Assembly (NCBI RefSeq): GCF_963678635.1
Contig: NC_087065.1
Coordinates: 73,977,345 to 74,041,344, forward strand
DNA from: Symsagittifera roscoffensis
Taxonomy: Eukaryota; Xenacoelomorpha; Acoela; Convolutidae
DNA: 64,000 nucleotides
Direction: 5' to 3'
How positions within the stretch are numbered: the first letter of the stretch is position 1; each line of letters starts with the position of its first letter. Under the pieces are notes generated by a model that worked only from the letters and a program-made list of their open reading frames with translations, made no database searches and was not told where the DNA came from. The position numbers were made by a program, and so were the translations under genes. Of this stretch, positions 1 through 13,900 are shown piece by piece.

Positions 1-1404
1 CAAATTAGATTTGGTTACGTAGTTTCAACCTGGTTCTACTTTCGCTTTCACTATCATCAAGATGCATTGACCACAGCTTCTGGAAATCTAACCATTGAAA
101 TCTGAAAACACGGAGCATTTAGGGGCCACCTACAACACAGGGCTTGCCAGTCACATAATTCTACGCACAGCCGCCAAAGCTGCACTTCGCCAACTCAAGC
201 AACACGCATAACAAACAGACAGTTCAAAAAAAATTACGAACCACTGGAACAAAAAAAAATCACTTTTTTTTAAACAAATTTTCAATTTTCGAAGAAAAAT
301 GCGCATCACATTACAGCTCTTCGATTTCAAAAAATCTTTTATGATTGACTTTTTTTCAATACATAACCCAATAATAAAAAAATCAATAAGCAAATAATTT
401 TTATTCTGCTGGGAATTGATTTACACTTTCGAAACGAAGTCATTTAAATTTTTCGCGACATTTGCAGTTTTTGAACTTGCAAACCGAAAAAAAAAAATTA
501 AAGTATAGCAAAAAAATACTGAGGACAGCAAATTCCATGCTGTGGCAAACAGGCCGGCAAAAACTATACGGGAAAAAGAATTCCCAGAAAAAAATATACT
601 TTTTGTCGAGCGTAAAATTTCCGTTTACAAAAAAAACAAGTCCTGGCCAAATTCGAACAACGAACCCTTGTCTCAGCAGGAAGGTCCGTTAAATCTATGT
701 CCCATTTGTGGATTGACGCCTTGATTTTATTTTACGACGAATCGAGGTGTCAAAAGATTGTGTAACTAATTATAACACTGAAAAAAACTCTATTTCGATT
801 TGATAACGCCTGCTAATCGCAAGCGTGAACAAATCAAGGGTAAAACCGCACGAAATCTTTTTTGAGCATTATTTGACCGTAAGACTTTTACCTGGACATA
901 AAAAACACGAACTCAGTAAGTGTCTTGACTCCGTTCATTGACACTTAAAACGGCTAAGAGTCAGTTGCATTCGATGCTTATCTACTGCTTCTTGGAGTAA
1001 ACTACTTTAGAAAAACTCGTAGTAACAAGACTGCTCTGCAAGGTACAACCTTGAATGCCCCGATCATTCTTTAACGCTCCTTAAATAATTTTTGGTTTAA
1101 ATCGACGAAATTCTGAAAAAAAATTCCAGCTAATGCTAATTGCAGTAAGTAAAAAAGGCCGAAGCCAAAATCATCAAAAACACTAAGGAATTTTAAACTG
1201 GGATCAACAAAATCATCAGTTTTGGAGATCTCTGCTTCAGTAAAATCCTTCTTTAGCCACACACCAACTGTGTCTAAATTAATTGAACTCTTCCAACACG
1301 AACACAAGAACGAAGGCAACAGCTTTAAAAAATGTTCAGCCGAATGAAATCAATGCTTTTTATCATTAAAACTGTTTCAACTCAAAATGCGTCAAAATTT
1401 ATTA

Positions 1405-1915
1405 TCCACCAAATAAGCATAGCTGACAGCAAGTTGGAAAAAGTCAATGACGCAAGGAAACAGAAAAAAAACTGATTTGATTTTTGAAAAAACTTCCGAA
1501 ATCCAAAAGAAAAACATTGCCAACAGACAAAAAAAAACAAAAAAATAGACATGTTTTTCAAAAACTCAAATTTCAAGAAAAATAGATAGCCATAAAACTC
1601 TTCAACTTTCTAAAACAAAAAATGAGCTGAACTAACCCAATTTAAGAAAACTAACCCAATTTAGATGAACTAACTCAATTTAAGAAAACTAAATCAATAA
1701 AAAAACTTTATATTGCTGGAAAGCCTGATAAATGAAATCCATTTTCAATATAAGATGTCATCACGTTTTTTGTTACCTTTATATATCCTCTGTTCGATAG
1801 CAGAGTTTGCCTTCCTTTTAAAAAAGACATGAATTGAACTTGAAAGCTAAAATCAAAAATAAAACCGCGAAAAACCAAATTTGAGGGTGAGTCTTCACTA
1901 CGTTGGTTGAGTCAA
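1405..1915 (+). repeat. Dispersed repeat R1, long copy
   Basis: Shares blocks with copies near 2520, 5677, 8886, 9765 and 15885. The order of blocks is a head with 'gacagttggaaa...caatgaacgcaa', a middle with 'gctgggaaatctgat', then the most conserved block 'gttcgatag..gagtttgcc' (about 1791-1820), and a tail with 'aaaccgcgaaaa'. This copy has extra internal sequence, including the tandem unit listed at 1627-1692. No terminal inverted repeat or coding capacity was recognised. The family could be a SINE or MITE; it sits repeatedly in introns of the neighbouring gene. Confidence 0.6.
1627..1692 (+). repeat. Short tandem repeat inside R1
   Basis: About four imperfect units of 'actaacccaatttaagaaa' follow each other directly. 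The unit is roughly 16-20 nt with point differences between copies. It is found in this R1 copy but not in the copies at 8886 or 2520, so it is a local expansion. Confidence 0.7.
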
Positions 1916-2519
1916 AATAAAACTATTTCAAAAATATTTCAATGTGCACGAATTGAACCTGCGCCATGGTCCCTTGAAAATCAACAAAACTACAGATGAT
2001 ATCAAATTGTTTGTGCATAGAAATATAACAAAAATGCAACCAAATGAGCCCTTTTATATGCAACTAGATCGTAAAACAATGTGCTTTGTAGTTTTACACA
2101 ACGCTCTAACTTGTTTTAAATTAGAAAGAAAGACAATTTCAACCAACGACCTGGCCCTGTTGAATGAAGGTACATCAAAATGGTAAATTAAGAGTCGAAT
2201 AAGCCTATTCTGGCTTAGCGGGAAAAAATTTACAATGGAAAAAACCAAAAAGCAATAAAACACCATGATATCGCAAAATTGTTCCGAGAGAAAAAAGTTT
2301 CTAACCACTGGACATAGATTTCTGACATAGATTTTGTCAGAGTAACATATCACAGACACCTCGTTGGCAGTAAATTTAACTGGATTACGCAACAAGAGGC
2401 TGTCAAGTCGATATATTGTGACCAGGTAATTGAAAAGATTTCTCTCGTTTCATATCTTTATTTTCAATCAGAATTGGAATACTTTTCCAAAGCAACCAAC
2501 CTGTCAAAAAAGGTACTGC

Positions 2520-2735
2520 TAGTTCGCTGGGAAATCTGATATTTATTTTCTTTTTCGAAATAAGTCATTTACATTTTTGCTGTTCGATAGTGAAGTTTGC
2601 CTTCCTTTTTACAAAAGAAATGAAGGGAACTGAAAAAGAACTCAAAAGTCAAACCGCGAAAATTCAAAAAATCACCAGGACCTATATAAGAGTATTCACT
2701 ACAATCATTACTCTTAGACGCAAGCAAAAAATGCA
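2520..2735 (+). repeat. Dispersed repeat R1, partial copy
   Basis: Carries the middle and tail blocks of R1: 'gctgggaaatctgat' near 2527, the conserved block at 2581-2610, the 'aaaccgcgaaaa' block, and a tail 'aggacctatataagagtattcactac' that is shared (in pieces) with the copy near 9900. The head block is absent. Confidence 0.6.
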
Positions 2736-4370
2736 AAAGGGAGCTTCTCAAGGCAAAAAAAATACATTGGCAAGAAAATAAGATTTCAAAGAAAAAGAAT
2801 TCGTCCTATATTCCATTTCAATGGCAGAACTCCCAATTATGAGTCATTTGCCTTCTCCACAGAAACATCCTGCCTTAAGAACCTTTTACACTCTAAATAT
2901 CAGGCATCAATCTATGGGCGTTCGTAAAGCGGATAAAACAAGCTACTATATTGAAGTAACACAAAAATAATGGGACTTCGTTTAGAAAAAGTTACATCAC
3001 ATAATAACAGAAGCATTTGCTGGAGATAAATAAGCGCAGTCTAAAAATTAGTATGAGAAACGGAAATAATAAGAAGAGTTTTCTCGACACTGAGTCAATT
3101 TTATCGATTCTTTTCAAATCAAAGCCATGACTAAAAATGTTTTATGATACCATACTCAATTCTCTGCTGGCGTTCTTTACAGGATGAAGGATTCTGTATG
3201 ACATGACAAACACGCTAGTTCCTCCTTCTCACTTCATGAATGCGAGAAAATTAATTTTTCAATTTTTAGATTCAAAGAAATTTCAATAAATTTTTTAGAA
3301 AAGACTTGGCTGGAGAAAAGTCTATAGCATGAATAACTTTCTTCAGTGCGTTCAGTAAAACAAAAATTATCTCGTATTCTTTCAGTTCACTAAAATTTCT
3401 TGTCAAGATTTGAATTTATCTCGAAAAATTAATGATTAAAAAATATATTTTTTATTAGAAAACAAATTCCATTTTAATTTAAATTATGACATTTTCAGCC
3501 GAATTAGCAAGTATCTGATTAATAAATTCGATATAACTTCAAGAGCTATCAAAGCCATCGAGTCATCTCTCCAAGATCTGGAGTCAAAAAGAAATAATTT
3601 AAATAGGTTACCATCTAATATGAAGGAATACAAGCAGCTCGCTCTCATAACGTTTTATCCAATTTATCTAACTTTTTATTGGGAGGTAGCCAAGACATCA
3701 TAAAGAAATTGCACTTTTAGAATCTACCTTTAAAAACACTCCGATTTCACAAAATTAAATGACCCCAGATGAATAATTTGAGCACAGATGCGGCACATAG
3801 AAGCTAGAAACATGAGGCGTTAGTTTTAGCAGACTCCAAAATGGCAGATAACGGAGGTTTTCTATTCCAATCATTTCAAAAAGCCAAGAATAGTTAAGCA
3901 TGTAGAAAATTTATGAGAGTGAAAAACAAACAGACCTCCGTCAAATGTTTAAAGCGCATGTTAAGAATTTCCGTTTTACCTGAAATAGCTTTAGGCTGTA
4001 GAACAAAAAAATGGATAAGTTTATGACCAAATAAATTTGAAATCAAATCTCTAACAACAAATTCTGCGTCTAATTCTAAAACCAGGAGCCGACGCGACTT
4101 CTGCTTCCCATCACGCACGAATTTGACCTTTTCCACCAGAAGGCTTCCTTTTCTTTACTATTAAAGTACACCCTACTTAGCTACCCAACGTACTTACCCA
4201 CAAACTATTTGCCCAATTTAGTTTCAAAAATAATCAGAATTAGCCCTAAAATATCCTTTCGCAAAATTATTTCATTATAACATCAGCCCCTGGAGGTGGA
4301 GGGTGGTCAAAAAGGCGAAGACACATTGTTTTTACAATGTTTTTTTAGCAAAAACATCAGAGCTATGAAA

Positions 4371-4910
4371 TCATTTACTTCCAGCTTGATGTAGCGAATC
4401 TGATATGCTAATATTGAGCTTAATTTCCTGGTGAGCGACTAAGGCTGTATCATTTCTTTCGAGCAGTAACTGAGAACTGTCCACTTGTTCACACGACTCT
4501 GTTTTACCTCCACGAATGTCCAAACTTCGGCGATTTGATCTTTTTTCTTCACAACTAACTTGTCGATTTTCAGAGCAAAATTTATCTGCATCTGTATCGT
4601 GGTTTGAGCGACAAGAGTTACTACAAGTTTGATGTGACACTATTGCGTTTTTTCTATCATTTCGGTCTTCAGAAAAAGAAGGCAGCACTTGAAATGGGAA
4701 ACTACTGGACTGCTGATGAAATGAGTTAGTAATCACAGGAGCTGTATCAGCTATTGGCAAAGATGTTGACGGTATCGTTTCTTCCTCGTGAAATGAAAGA
4801 CTTTGTTCAGCATTTAGACCATCACTTTGTTCTCTTTGATGTTGAATGACAAGATCTTTATATTTTTCACGTGCCGATTCGGTTAGTTCCATCAAACGAT
4901 TGAAGCTTTC
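4371..4910 (-). CDS. SECISBP2: SECISBP2-like exon 14, last coding exon
   Basis: Encodes residues 1156-1334 and the TGA stop at 4371-4373. It starts ESFNRLMELTESAREKYKDL, completing the L7Ae domain (vertebrate FHKMVELTVAARQAYK). It then runs into a serine- and cysteine-rich tail without a known domain. The gene ends in TGA, the codon this protein helps recode, which is harmless without a SECIS in cis. Confidence 0.93.
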   Translation of the reverse strand, partial: ESFNRLMELTESAREKYKDLVIQHQREQSDGLNAEQSLSFHEEETIPSTSLPIADTAPVITNSFHQQSSSFPFQVLPSFSEDRNDRKNAIVSHQTCSNSCRSNHDTDADKFCSENRQVSCEEKRSNRRSLDIRGGKTESCEQVDSSQLLLERNDTALVAHQEIKLNISISDSLHQAGSK

Positions 4911-7900
4911 CTAAGAAAAAAATATCACATAATTTTTCAGCAACAAAGGCAACCGAAATTCAGAGGCAAGAGAAGAAGACAAAGCGAAGATCAACATGTG
5001 CGTCTTCTTCAGTTTACATTTAACTCCTGTCAAAAGTCACATAAGTCGCCTAAGATATTTTTCAAAGGATCATTTAGGTCTAAAAGAAACTAACGTCATT
5101 AGATCTCATATGCATTTTCAAATGTAGTCAAAACCGCTGTTAAAATTAGCTTGCCAGCTTGAAAATTTCTCTCAAATTTTCTTTCAGATGGAAAATGACA
5201 AACAGAAGCGGCACGCCGCATACAAATGCAGAAGAAAAAGATGAAAAAAGACACTGAAATTCAAGCTAATACAATCCCTATGTTGAATCGAGACGTTGCC
5301 TTTGCTTCTCTAGTGCAGTCAACGGTTATGTCTCTGGCTTCAAAATAACCTTTAAATTGAAATCTATAAATTTGAACTCATCTCACCTCGGCGCCCTGAT
5401 AATTGAACACTCCCACGACCGAAACAGGAACATGTTTCTTCATAGTAATTCCCAGCTGCCTTCTACTCAAAGCAAACACAAACGGTATGTCCTTCTCGCG
5501 AGCCAATGCTATGAGCTCATCCATTACGTCATCCAGACCTCCCTTGGCTGCCACTTTCTCCATATTGGGTGAAAATATGACCAGTTTTAGCTTCTCCAAT
5601 CCCAGGTGTTTTTTCACTTCACGCAAGCCCATCACCAAGCGTCTTTTAAGTTTCACCTAAGACAAGTGTAACCCATAAACATAGCTAACAGACAGTTGGA
5701 AACGAGTCAACAAACGCATTGAAACAAAAAAATACTGCCTTGTTTTTTGAATAAATTCAAGAAAGAACATATGGCCTAAAGCTCTTTGAATTTCAACAAT
5801 TTTGGTTGACAATTTTTTGATAAAATCAACCTAATTTAAGACAAAGAGGCTAAGCTGTGACTTCTGAAAAACTTCAAGAGAGCGGCAAAAGAATCAGGAG
5901 CTTAAAAATGCACAAAAACAAAAATTTTGCATGAAATAATTTGGAATTTAAAAAACTAAAGGCAACCACACTAACTTTGCATGCAATCAATTGGAAAGTG
6001 TAAGTGTGAAACCAAATTGTGTAAAAATTATGCATTTCAAAAATCTAGCAAAAATACAGAGTTAGAAGTTTTCTGAAATTGAATTTTAGTTTTTAAACTG
6101 TTATATAAAACAATTATTTTTTTTTCGAATCATTGAATTAAAAAAGTACCATTTGTGTTAAGTTATTACTCATCCAATTTCAAACCGCATGGTATTGTAC
6201 TGCCAATGCTGCCTCAAAAAATAGCACTTTCACATTGGCAAAAAACATCAAAAATGGCACTTTTATTTGCGATTTAGGATGGGGGAAAAACTTGAATCGT
6301 ACTATCACAAGGCAGTTCTGATTTAAATTATCCCAAAAAAATAGTTCAATTGCTGACAAAATTATATCACAGCAAGCTTCTTATGTAGCCCAACAATGCT
6401 CAACAAGGATACAATTTCCAAAAATGGGCACAAACTGTTTTAAAAAATTTTGTAAGTAAAAACATTGGTGTTTTATTTTGTGAAAATGACATTTTTTGGC
6501 CTTCAAACAAAAATAAATTTGTTTACAACATTGATACGATTATTTACTTCTTTAACTTTGTTGGACTACATGAGACGCTTGCTGTTATATAGTTGTCAGC
6601 AATTAAACAAATAGTTTTGGCGTAATTTTGAATGACTAGAAAAAGCCAAAAATGATTGCTTTTGTGGAAAACTGTGAGCCCGATTTTCGCAAAAACAATT
6701 GCACCATAATAATTCTGTTACAAATCGAAGCAAGATTGGTCTCATCATTTTTGTCAAAATCAGCCCAATTTGAGAAAAAACGCGTTTTAAACTTAAATTC
6801 ATTAGTTTCGCCCGAACAACTTAAATTAGCACTGTTCGCTCGGCTTGCGTAAGAACTGGATTAAAGGTAACTATTTTATTCCGATTCGAAATCCAAAAAT
6901 AAAAATAAACTTTCGAACTCGACGCTTAATTTAAAACAAACAAGCACTAACCACCAATAAGCAGAGAACAGGTCCACCAATGAAGCAGAGAACAAAGTTA
7001 GGTTAGAAAAAAGAAGGTTCGTACTAATACACAAACGCTCGCAAGCTTGCTAGTGTAAAAACATTTATTATAAAGAAACTGATTCAATATTTTTTTTCTG
7101 GCATATTTAATATTCATTTTGTTCAAGAAAATCAAATTTCTGCCTGACTATATCAGGAGAAACTGGCTAATAACCAATTAGCTCATTTTCAAGTAGATAC
7201 TATGGGCTGATTAGAGTGAAAGACGCACCTTTGCGGGGTCCAGTTTGACGAATGACTTGCACTGAAATTCAAATAATTTCTGAAGAAGGTCAATCGCAGC
7301 ATCATTGATTGGCTTCGAAACAACATGATTGCAGTATCTGTCAAAAAATACCATGAAAGAACTCAATACTCAATATGTATAATATAATTAAGTACAAGCG
7401 CGTTACCCAACCACACCGAGCACCAAAAAATGCTTACAACTTTAAATACTTGAAAATTACATTATTAGCGAGTGAAAATACTTGAAGGAATTATATTCTG
7501 AAATCCTTAAACAGACTGAATTAAAAGCTTTTGCTGCCTAACAATGTTAATATTTTGCTGTTAGTTCTGCTTAGAGATCATAATGAAATCCGGAATATGT
7601 CTATACTCACGCAACTAATAATCTGAAAATATGTTTTAAATTGAATAATAATAGTGGGCTGCTTCGCGACTCGGATCACTAGGCATTTCTGTTAAAACCA
7701 CACATTCTTAAAACCACGATGTATTTTAAATTTTAAATCACGCATTAAATTTTAATATTTTTCTTAGAATATCCTTAACTACTTACTCCCTGAATTTCCT
7801 GCTGTGAATTTTCGGCAATATTTCAATTTTCACCCTAGTCAAGTTTGTAGTTTCGGAACGAGCAGGGCAATCCGAGTCACTCGTATTAAGGGCAGAAGGT

Positions 7901-10900
7901 AATTCGGGCAGAGAAAACAGGGTAATTGCCGAGTCTGATCGTGATGGAACTGTTGACGCCGGTAGAATACTACTAGCTCGGCTTTCTGACGAGAACCCGC
8001 TATGACTGAACCTGTCGTCGGCACTGGGCAAAAGGATGCCGGTGTCGTCACAAAACGACTCATCAGCGAAGTTGGATCTTTCGGCTCCCTTATCATCGTC
8101 ATTGTCAGTGGTCGCAATTTGTTCATAGTTCGAAGTATTTAGTAATGAAGTACCACAACACGAGTCCGAAACGTCGGATAAGGAATGATAGATTTCTCCA
8201 AGGTTATTGTCCAGAGTTTGCTGCATTGTTGGAGCAGAATCGGAGCTGTAAACAACTAACCGCAATCAAACCGACAAATCAAAATTCACCCAGAGAAACG
8301 AGCCGTATACGGTAAAAACTTAAGCCCACTATAGATGGTAACAGTTTTTTTCAACCCATTTTCTTGTTCTTTTACCAGTAAACTTTACCCAATTTTGAAC
8401 ACTAAACACACAATAAATTAGCACAAATATTTAGATTTTTTTAGATTTTGAACCTTAAACCAAAATGAACGTGTGTATTACTTTAGTTGGTTATTTGGCT
8501 CCTGGCCGTCGCTCAGCCCATTCTCTCTCAGACTTTTGCGATCCTTCCTGTCTTGCAGAATGACTTTTTTCAATGGAGTTGGTCTCTTTGATTTTGGCAC
8601 CTCTCGCTGCTTCCCTTTTTTCGCAGGTCTCTGAAACAATAAAATTATTACCTCAGGTTAAAAAACAGCCTAATTAACATTCTTATTCCAATATTGTTTT
8701 GATCGTTTCAACTATGATTTTTTGTTCGTGAAGTCCGGTTGTAAATTTTTTGCATTTTTCAAGAAGTTCGCGTTACTCGTGGTTGACATCACTTGTTTTA
8801 CTGATTCATGAAAAAAGAGCTGCAAATCATAGAAAAAGAATAAAGCTAGACAAATGTGTAGAAAATAAGTATTAGAGACGCTGTAACAAAATCAACATAG
8901 CCATCAGACAGTTCAATGAACGCAAAATCAATGAACGCAAGTAAACAGAAAAAAGTACTGACTTGTTTTTGAAAAAAATAGAAAGTCATAAGCTCTTTGA
9001 ACTTCCAGAACAATTTATGATTGACACCAATCTGAGAAATTTAGAGCAATAAGTTTTTTTATATCGCTGGGAAATCTGATAATGAATTTTTTTTTAGAAA
9101 TTATGAGACAATCCCGTTTTTCGTGACCTTCACACTTTCGCTGTTCGATAGTGGAGTTTGCCTTCCTTTTAACAAAGGAAATGAACCGAATTCACAAAAA
9201 TCAAACCGCGAAAAAGTACATTTGAGCTTGAACAAATTTAAGGATTTTTTCCTGAACGACATTCATCGACTCTTAAACAATGAAAAGGATTAACAGAATC
9301 GAGTGGATAGGAAAACAGGCTTTCGAAATAGCGAAATTTAAAAGTCAGACCATTGAAACTTTATCGCAAAATGATTAGCATCTGTGAGCCTTACCAAAAT
9401 TTCGGAAGCTTGATTTTGCTTGGTAGGAGAAGCTGCAGACACTTTCAGAGATTGTTTGGTAACTAACTCGCTGTCACTCACAGCATGCACCTAAACAGTA
9501 TACAAGTGTTAATTAACAAGCCGAAATTATGCTAGCCAAAACTTTCATATAAGTATATGCCAGCCAAAACTTACATATAACTCAAAACTATTATTAAGTA
9601 TAAACCTACCAAAGTTACGACGTTATTTAAACGAAACATGCATGAATTTCGTAATTGCTACTTAACTTTCATGTAACAGCTACGTATGTGCATCTGGTTT
9701 ATATAATAGCTGGTTTATACTTCGGCTGCTTCACATACCGACGCAAAAAAAAAAACAGTCATTTGACAGTTGGAAAAGAGTAATGAACGCAAGGAAACTG
9801 AAATAAAAAACTTTTATTTCGCTGGGAAATCTGTAATAACGGAAAATCAAATTGAGTGTGAACAGATTTTAGGACTTTTTCCTAAAAAAAAACAAAAAGA
9901 AATCAGCAAGACCTATATCAGAGTACTCACTACGTTCATTGCTCTTAATAAAATCAACACAGGCAAAGCATAGCTTCGTACCATTTCCGATAGAATGACT
10001 GTCACTACTTGCCGATGAATTTTGCAAAAAAAAATCCGAAATCTTGGGACTGAATTACCTGTGTCTAGAAATTTTACAAAGAGAGTGACTAATAAACTAT
10101 AAACAAGTGACTAAGCAAAAATATAGAAGTCGAAACCATTTAAGCCAAATAAACCTTGAAGCAAAAAAAAATAATCATAAAAAAAGAAACTATACAATTT
10201 CAGGGCTGATACATGACAGGAATAAATCAAAATAACTTTTAACACAGAGGCAAAGCTGCATCTTGCAAACAAAAGCGAGAAAACGACAAAGTAACCCAAC
10301 TAAAGTTGAAAAAATTGAAAAGGGCAAAAAACTTTTTTAAAAAAGCCTAGAAAAAAATAATATCGAGCCCCCACCTCCAGATGAGGCGTCTCACGACCTG
10401 GCATCTACGTCATGTATGCAAGAAGATACGTAAACATTAGTCACCAATGAAGCAATTATAATAAATGCTATTAAATTGCCAATGCTATGCAGCAAAAATG
10501 CCATCAAAGGAGCACTTTTATTTGCGAGTTAGGTTTGAAAAAATTGGATAGGAAATATAGCACTACGCTCGCAAGTTGTTTGCTATTGTGTAGCAAACCC
10601 TATTACTTCTCTAAAAAATCAGGGCTGTGGAAACTAAGCCGAGGGATATTAAATACACAAACGATAGATTAGGACTTCACATTTTTCACAAAAAATTTAA
10701 AACCAAACAAACCTTAAAAAAAGTCTTTAAGAAAAAAACGACCAAAATAAGTAGGATCCTTTCGTTCTTTGGCATGTAATTACAGCCCACATTCTAAGCA
10801 GAGATGTTTTTTGCATTTAGAGGGGGTCTAAAACTTGCTACAGGGATATAATGGAATAGAACGACAATGATAATTTTATCAAAAAAGCGGCGATCAGTAA

Positions 10901-13900
10901 CTTGAGTTTGACTTGATCTGCCATTAAGCGTTAATATTTATAGACTAATTTAATACAAATTTATCATAAGAATAATTTCAGACATTTTATGTTCAACGTT
11001 TTTTTCTTTCTTTGAGGCTTAACGAAAAACTAGGTAATATATAAATTTTCAGTACAAAGTACAATGATGCCTTTTCGCACCATTAATGTTGCGTTACTTG
11101 CAAAAATAGTTTGACTTTTGATTAGCCTTTATTTGAAAAAAAAAGCTTAAGAAAAGCAACGAGGTTTTCGTGAGAAAATTGAACAAAAAAATGCCGAATT
11201 CATTTAATATCTAACTTTGTCAGATTTCTTTGAACCCTTTTCTGCTTTATTAGCTTTTGCGTCGCCCTTTGTCCCACTGGAGGCTGGCACTTTCTCATTG
11301 ACTGACTTCAGGAAGGCTGTCAGAGGTAGGTCCACCATAGGTTTCGAAGAGTTCAACCCTTTGGCTTTTACAGTTTGTGTAACAGTAGTTGAAACAGCTA
11401 TAGGCGTCCTTTGCACACCCTCGTCGTTAGTATTTGATCCATCTCTTAAGCTCGGATCAATTGTGGAGGTGTCTTCGTGTGTTAGGAGCTGAGCCTGGTG
11501 CTTTTCGGATGACTGTGTTTGTTTCCAACTGGTAGCCGACTGCTGTTTAATCGTAGTTGTGACCTGGAGTGCCGCAGCTAGCGTTACGTTGGCAGGATTG
11601 ACCAAAGGTTTCGTATTGCTTACCAGCGCTAAAACAAAGAACAAATGTTTCCAGAAAGTAAACTAACCATAACTAACAGCCAATTGAAAACAATTCCAAG
11701 AAAAAGGAAACCGTTTAAAAAATGATTTGTTTTCGGAGCCTTTTTTCGAGTTTTAATACACTTAAGATGCCTCTTAGCGCAAACAAATGTTCACTTTTCC
11801 CTTTAAAAAGACACGGCCTAAATCAGTCCTTTTTAGGGCCACTTCTTTTTAGGGCATTAAATATAATTCTTGAAATATTTGAAAGAAAAACTACGCATTA
11901 TTCATTTTTTTACAGTTTTTGTTCAATGAAGTTAGGTTTACCTGGAAAGTTGTCGTCCATCTGGGAAAAGAGATCCAAGTCGTCGTCCTCTTTGCCCGAA
12001 GTGGTACAAATGTCCGTAGGCTGGTTGTTCATGTTTGCATTGTCGTTGGTAAGTGTGCCTCTTTTCTTCCGATTTGCAGCTCCTTTCTTCTTTTTTCTAC
12101 TTTGTTGTACGGGTGCATTAGTTGCGTTACTCGACTGCGCACTGAATTAATTGATCAAATATAGCAAATAAAATGGTCGGCTATTTTAAAAAAAAAAACG
12201 GCTTTTTCCATCCCCTCACCTGCAAAACTTTCTTAAATTTTTGTTCGTAGTCCGACCTACAAAAGTTGGCATGCATGCGGAATAATTAGGCCATCAGAAA
12301 CATATTTGGTTTTCATAGTTAAACTGTAAAGCCCCTCGCTACACCATAAAATTGGTGTTTAAGTGAGGTGGCGGGGGGGGGGGAGGAAAAAGAGTCAAAC
12401 AAAAGTTACAATTCAGACCTTTTGAGTAAAACTGCGCCGTGAAGTTGCGGATTTGTCTGCTGCGAGGCCGGAATGGGTGGAGCAACTAAAATTGAACAAA
12501 GCAAAATAATGAATTTATGCTTCGGAACTTAACGAAAAACTTTTCCAAGCATATCCACAAATAGAACAAAGATAGCCGGTTACTGTGCAAGTAGCACAGA
12601 ATATTGTTCCAATCATAGTCTTAAAAAATCTTGTAAACTTTACTCGAGTAAAATAAAGTTTTCACGCCTTAAACTGGGCATAAATAGGCCATAACAAGCC
12701 TGCTCGCTCACCTTATTCGCTCGAAATTAGACCAAAAACTTCCAACAGGTTTTTCTCGACACTGCGTTTTCAAAATATCACTCGAAATGTTCCAATGTTT
12801 ATTTGTGGCACCTGATTTTGCGTGAAAAAAAAAAACTAAAACCCGAATACAAAGTTCCTCCCCATTTTCAATGGTCAGAACAATTACGTTTATCTTTAAC
12901 ACACACTTGTTTTTTTCCGCTCAATCCATGGAGTCATACAATCTCTTTTCCCTTCAAGAGAAATAAAACTTCTCTGAATAATTGCTTTGAACTAGGAATA
13001 AACACAGGTGTGTCTGAACGTAACAGTGCTCTATAAATGCCCATCATACTTAGTTATTAGTGATTCTTCACTATTGATGAGATGAACTAACCAGCCACAG
13101 CGATTGACCGCTGATTGCTCTTGAGTAAGATGTCATGTTGGCACTCATTCCCTTTCTCGGTTGCACCCGATTGAACTCCCTGCCTGTTTTTAGGCGAACT
13201 GTACCCTGAGTCATTATCTGCGGAGGAAACTATTAAAAAGTTGTTCGCTGATGCTGCCGATTCTTGCGAAGTGATCCCATCTTTCTGAGTATTGCTACTA
13301 GGTGTTAGGTCTCGTTTAAACATAGGAGAAAACTGAATCAGCGTAAGGAACGCAAGTCTGGATCCAAAATCTAAACAGAAATACCATCACTTGTTTAACT
13401 TTAGCCTTTAAAAATTTTTTCACAGCGCTGGTATCGGTCGAAATAAAAAAGACGCCCCCCTGGTTCATTCTCAAATCTCAAAATGGTCGGTATAACAACA
13501 ACTTTTTGAACACGATGTGCAGTGGATACAATTCTATATTCTAATTTCGAACGATATTTCGATAGAACAATTATTTGACTTTAAAAAACGGTTCAAACAT
13601 GGATGACAGGCTACTGGTAACAGCACGTGGCCAATTGAGTTTTCAAACGATGTCATACAATCTAGAATTTAAAAAAGTCAAAAGCGGTTAATAAAAACTT
13701 CACAGACTGAGACTATTAAAAAAAAAACAATTAGGCTTAAAAATCAATATAATAATTTTGACACCACTTAATTTATTTAATTTCCTGAATATACCTAGTA
13801 AAATCCTAAAGAGTCTCCACCCCTCTGAATAAAAACAATATTTATTGCCGTCCGAGCACAATGTCAGTGTTTGCTTTTTAAAATTAATCTCATTTTTAAA

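Larger units (their letters stand above)
1..4370. other. 3' flank of the SECISBP2-like gene, no gene assigned
   Basis: AT-rich sequence with long A and T runs and no reading frame that I can assign. It contains copies of dispersed repeat R1, listed separately. Two minus-strand open frames look moderately protein-like (1071-1319 and 3894-4136). Neither starts at ATG, has a clear splice acceptor or resembles a family I know, so they are not called as genes. A perfect 7-bp hairpin with a TTTT loop lies at 4323-4340, about 30 nt beyond the stop codon of the gene. No AATAAA was found close to the stop; the nearest on the minus strand is around 3675-3680, so the poly(A) site is unresolved. Confidence 0.6.

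Noticed and set aside
1071-1319. Open frame with acidic, Phe-rich peptide
   Set aside because: No ATG, poor splice context and no recognised motif; a C-terminal part looks like a pyrimidine-tract/acceptor rather than coding.
3894-4136. Protein-like open frame on the minus strand beyond the SECISBP2 stop
   Set aside because: It starts at GTG, has an in-frame TAA just upstream, no convincing acceptor and no known family. It could be an old exon, but the support is too weak.
11722-12150. 142-codon plus-strand frame with hydrophobic end
   Set aside because: It is antisense to SECISBP2 exon 7, which is fixed by phase and homology.
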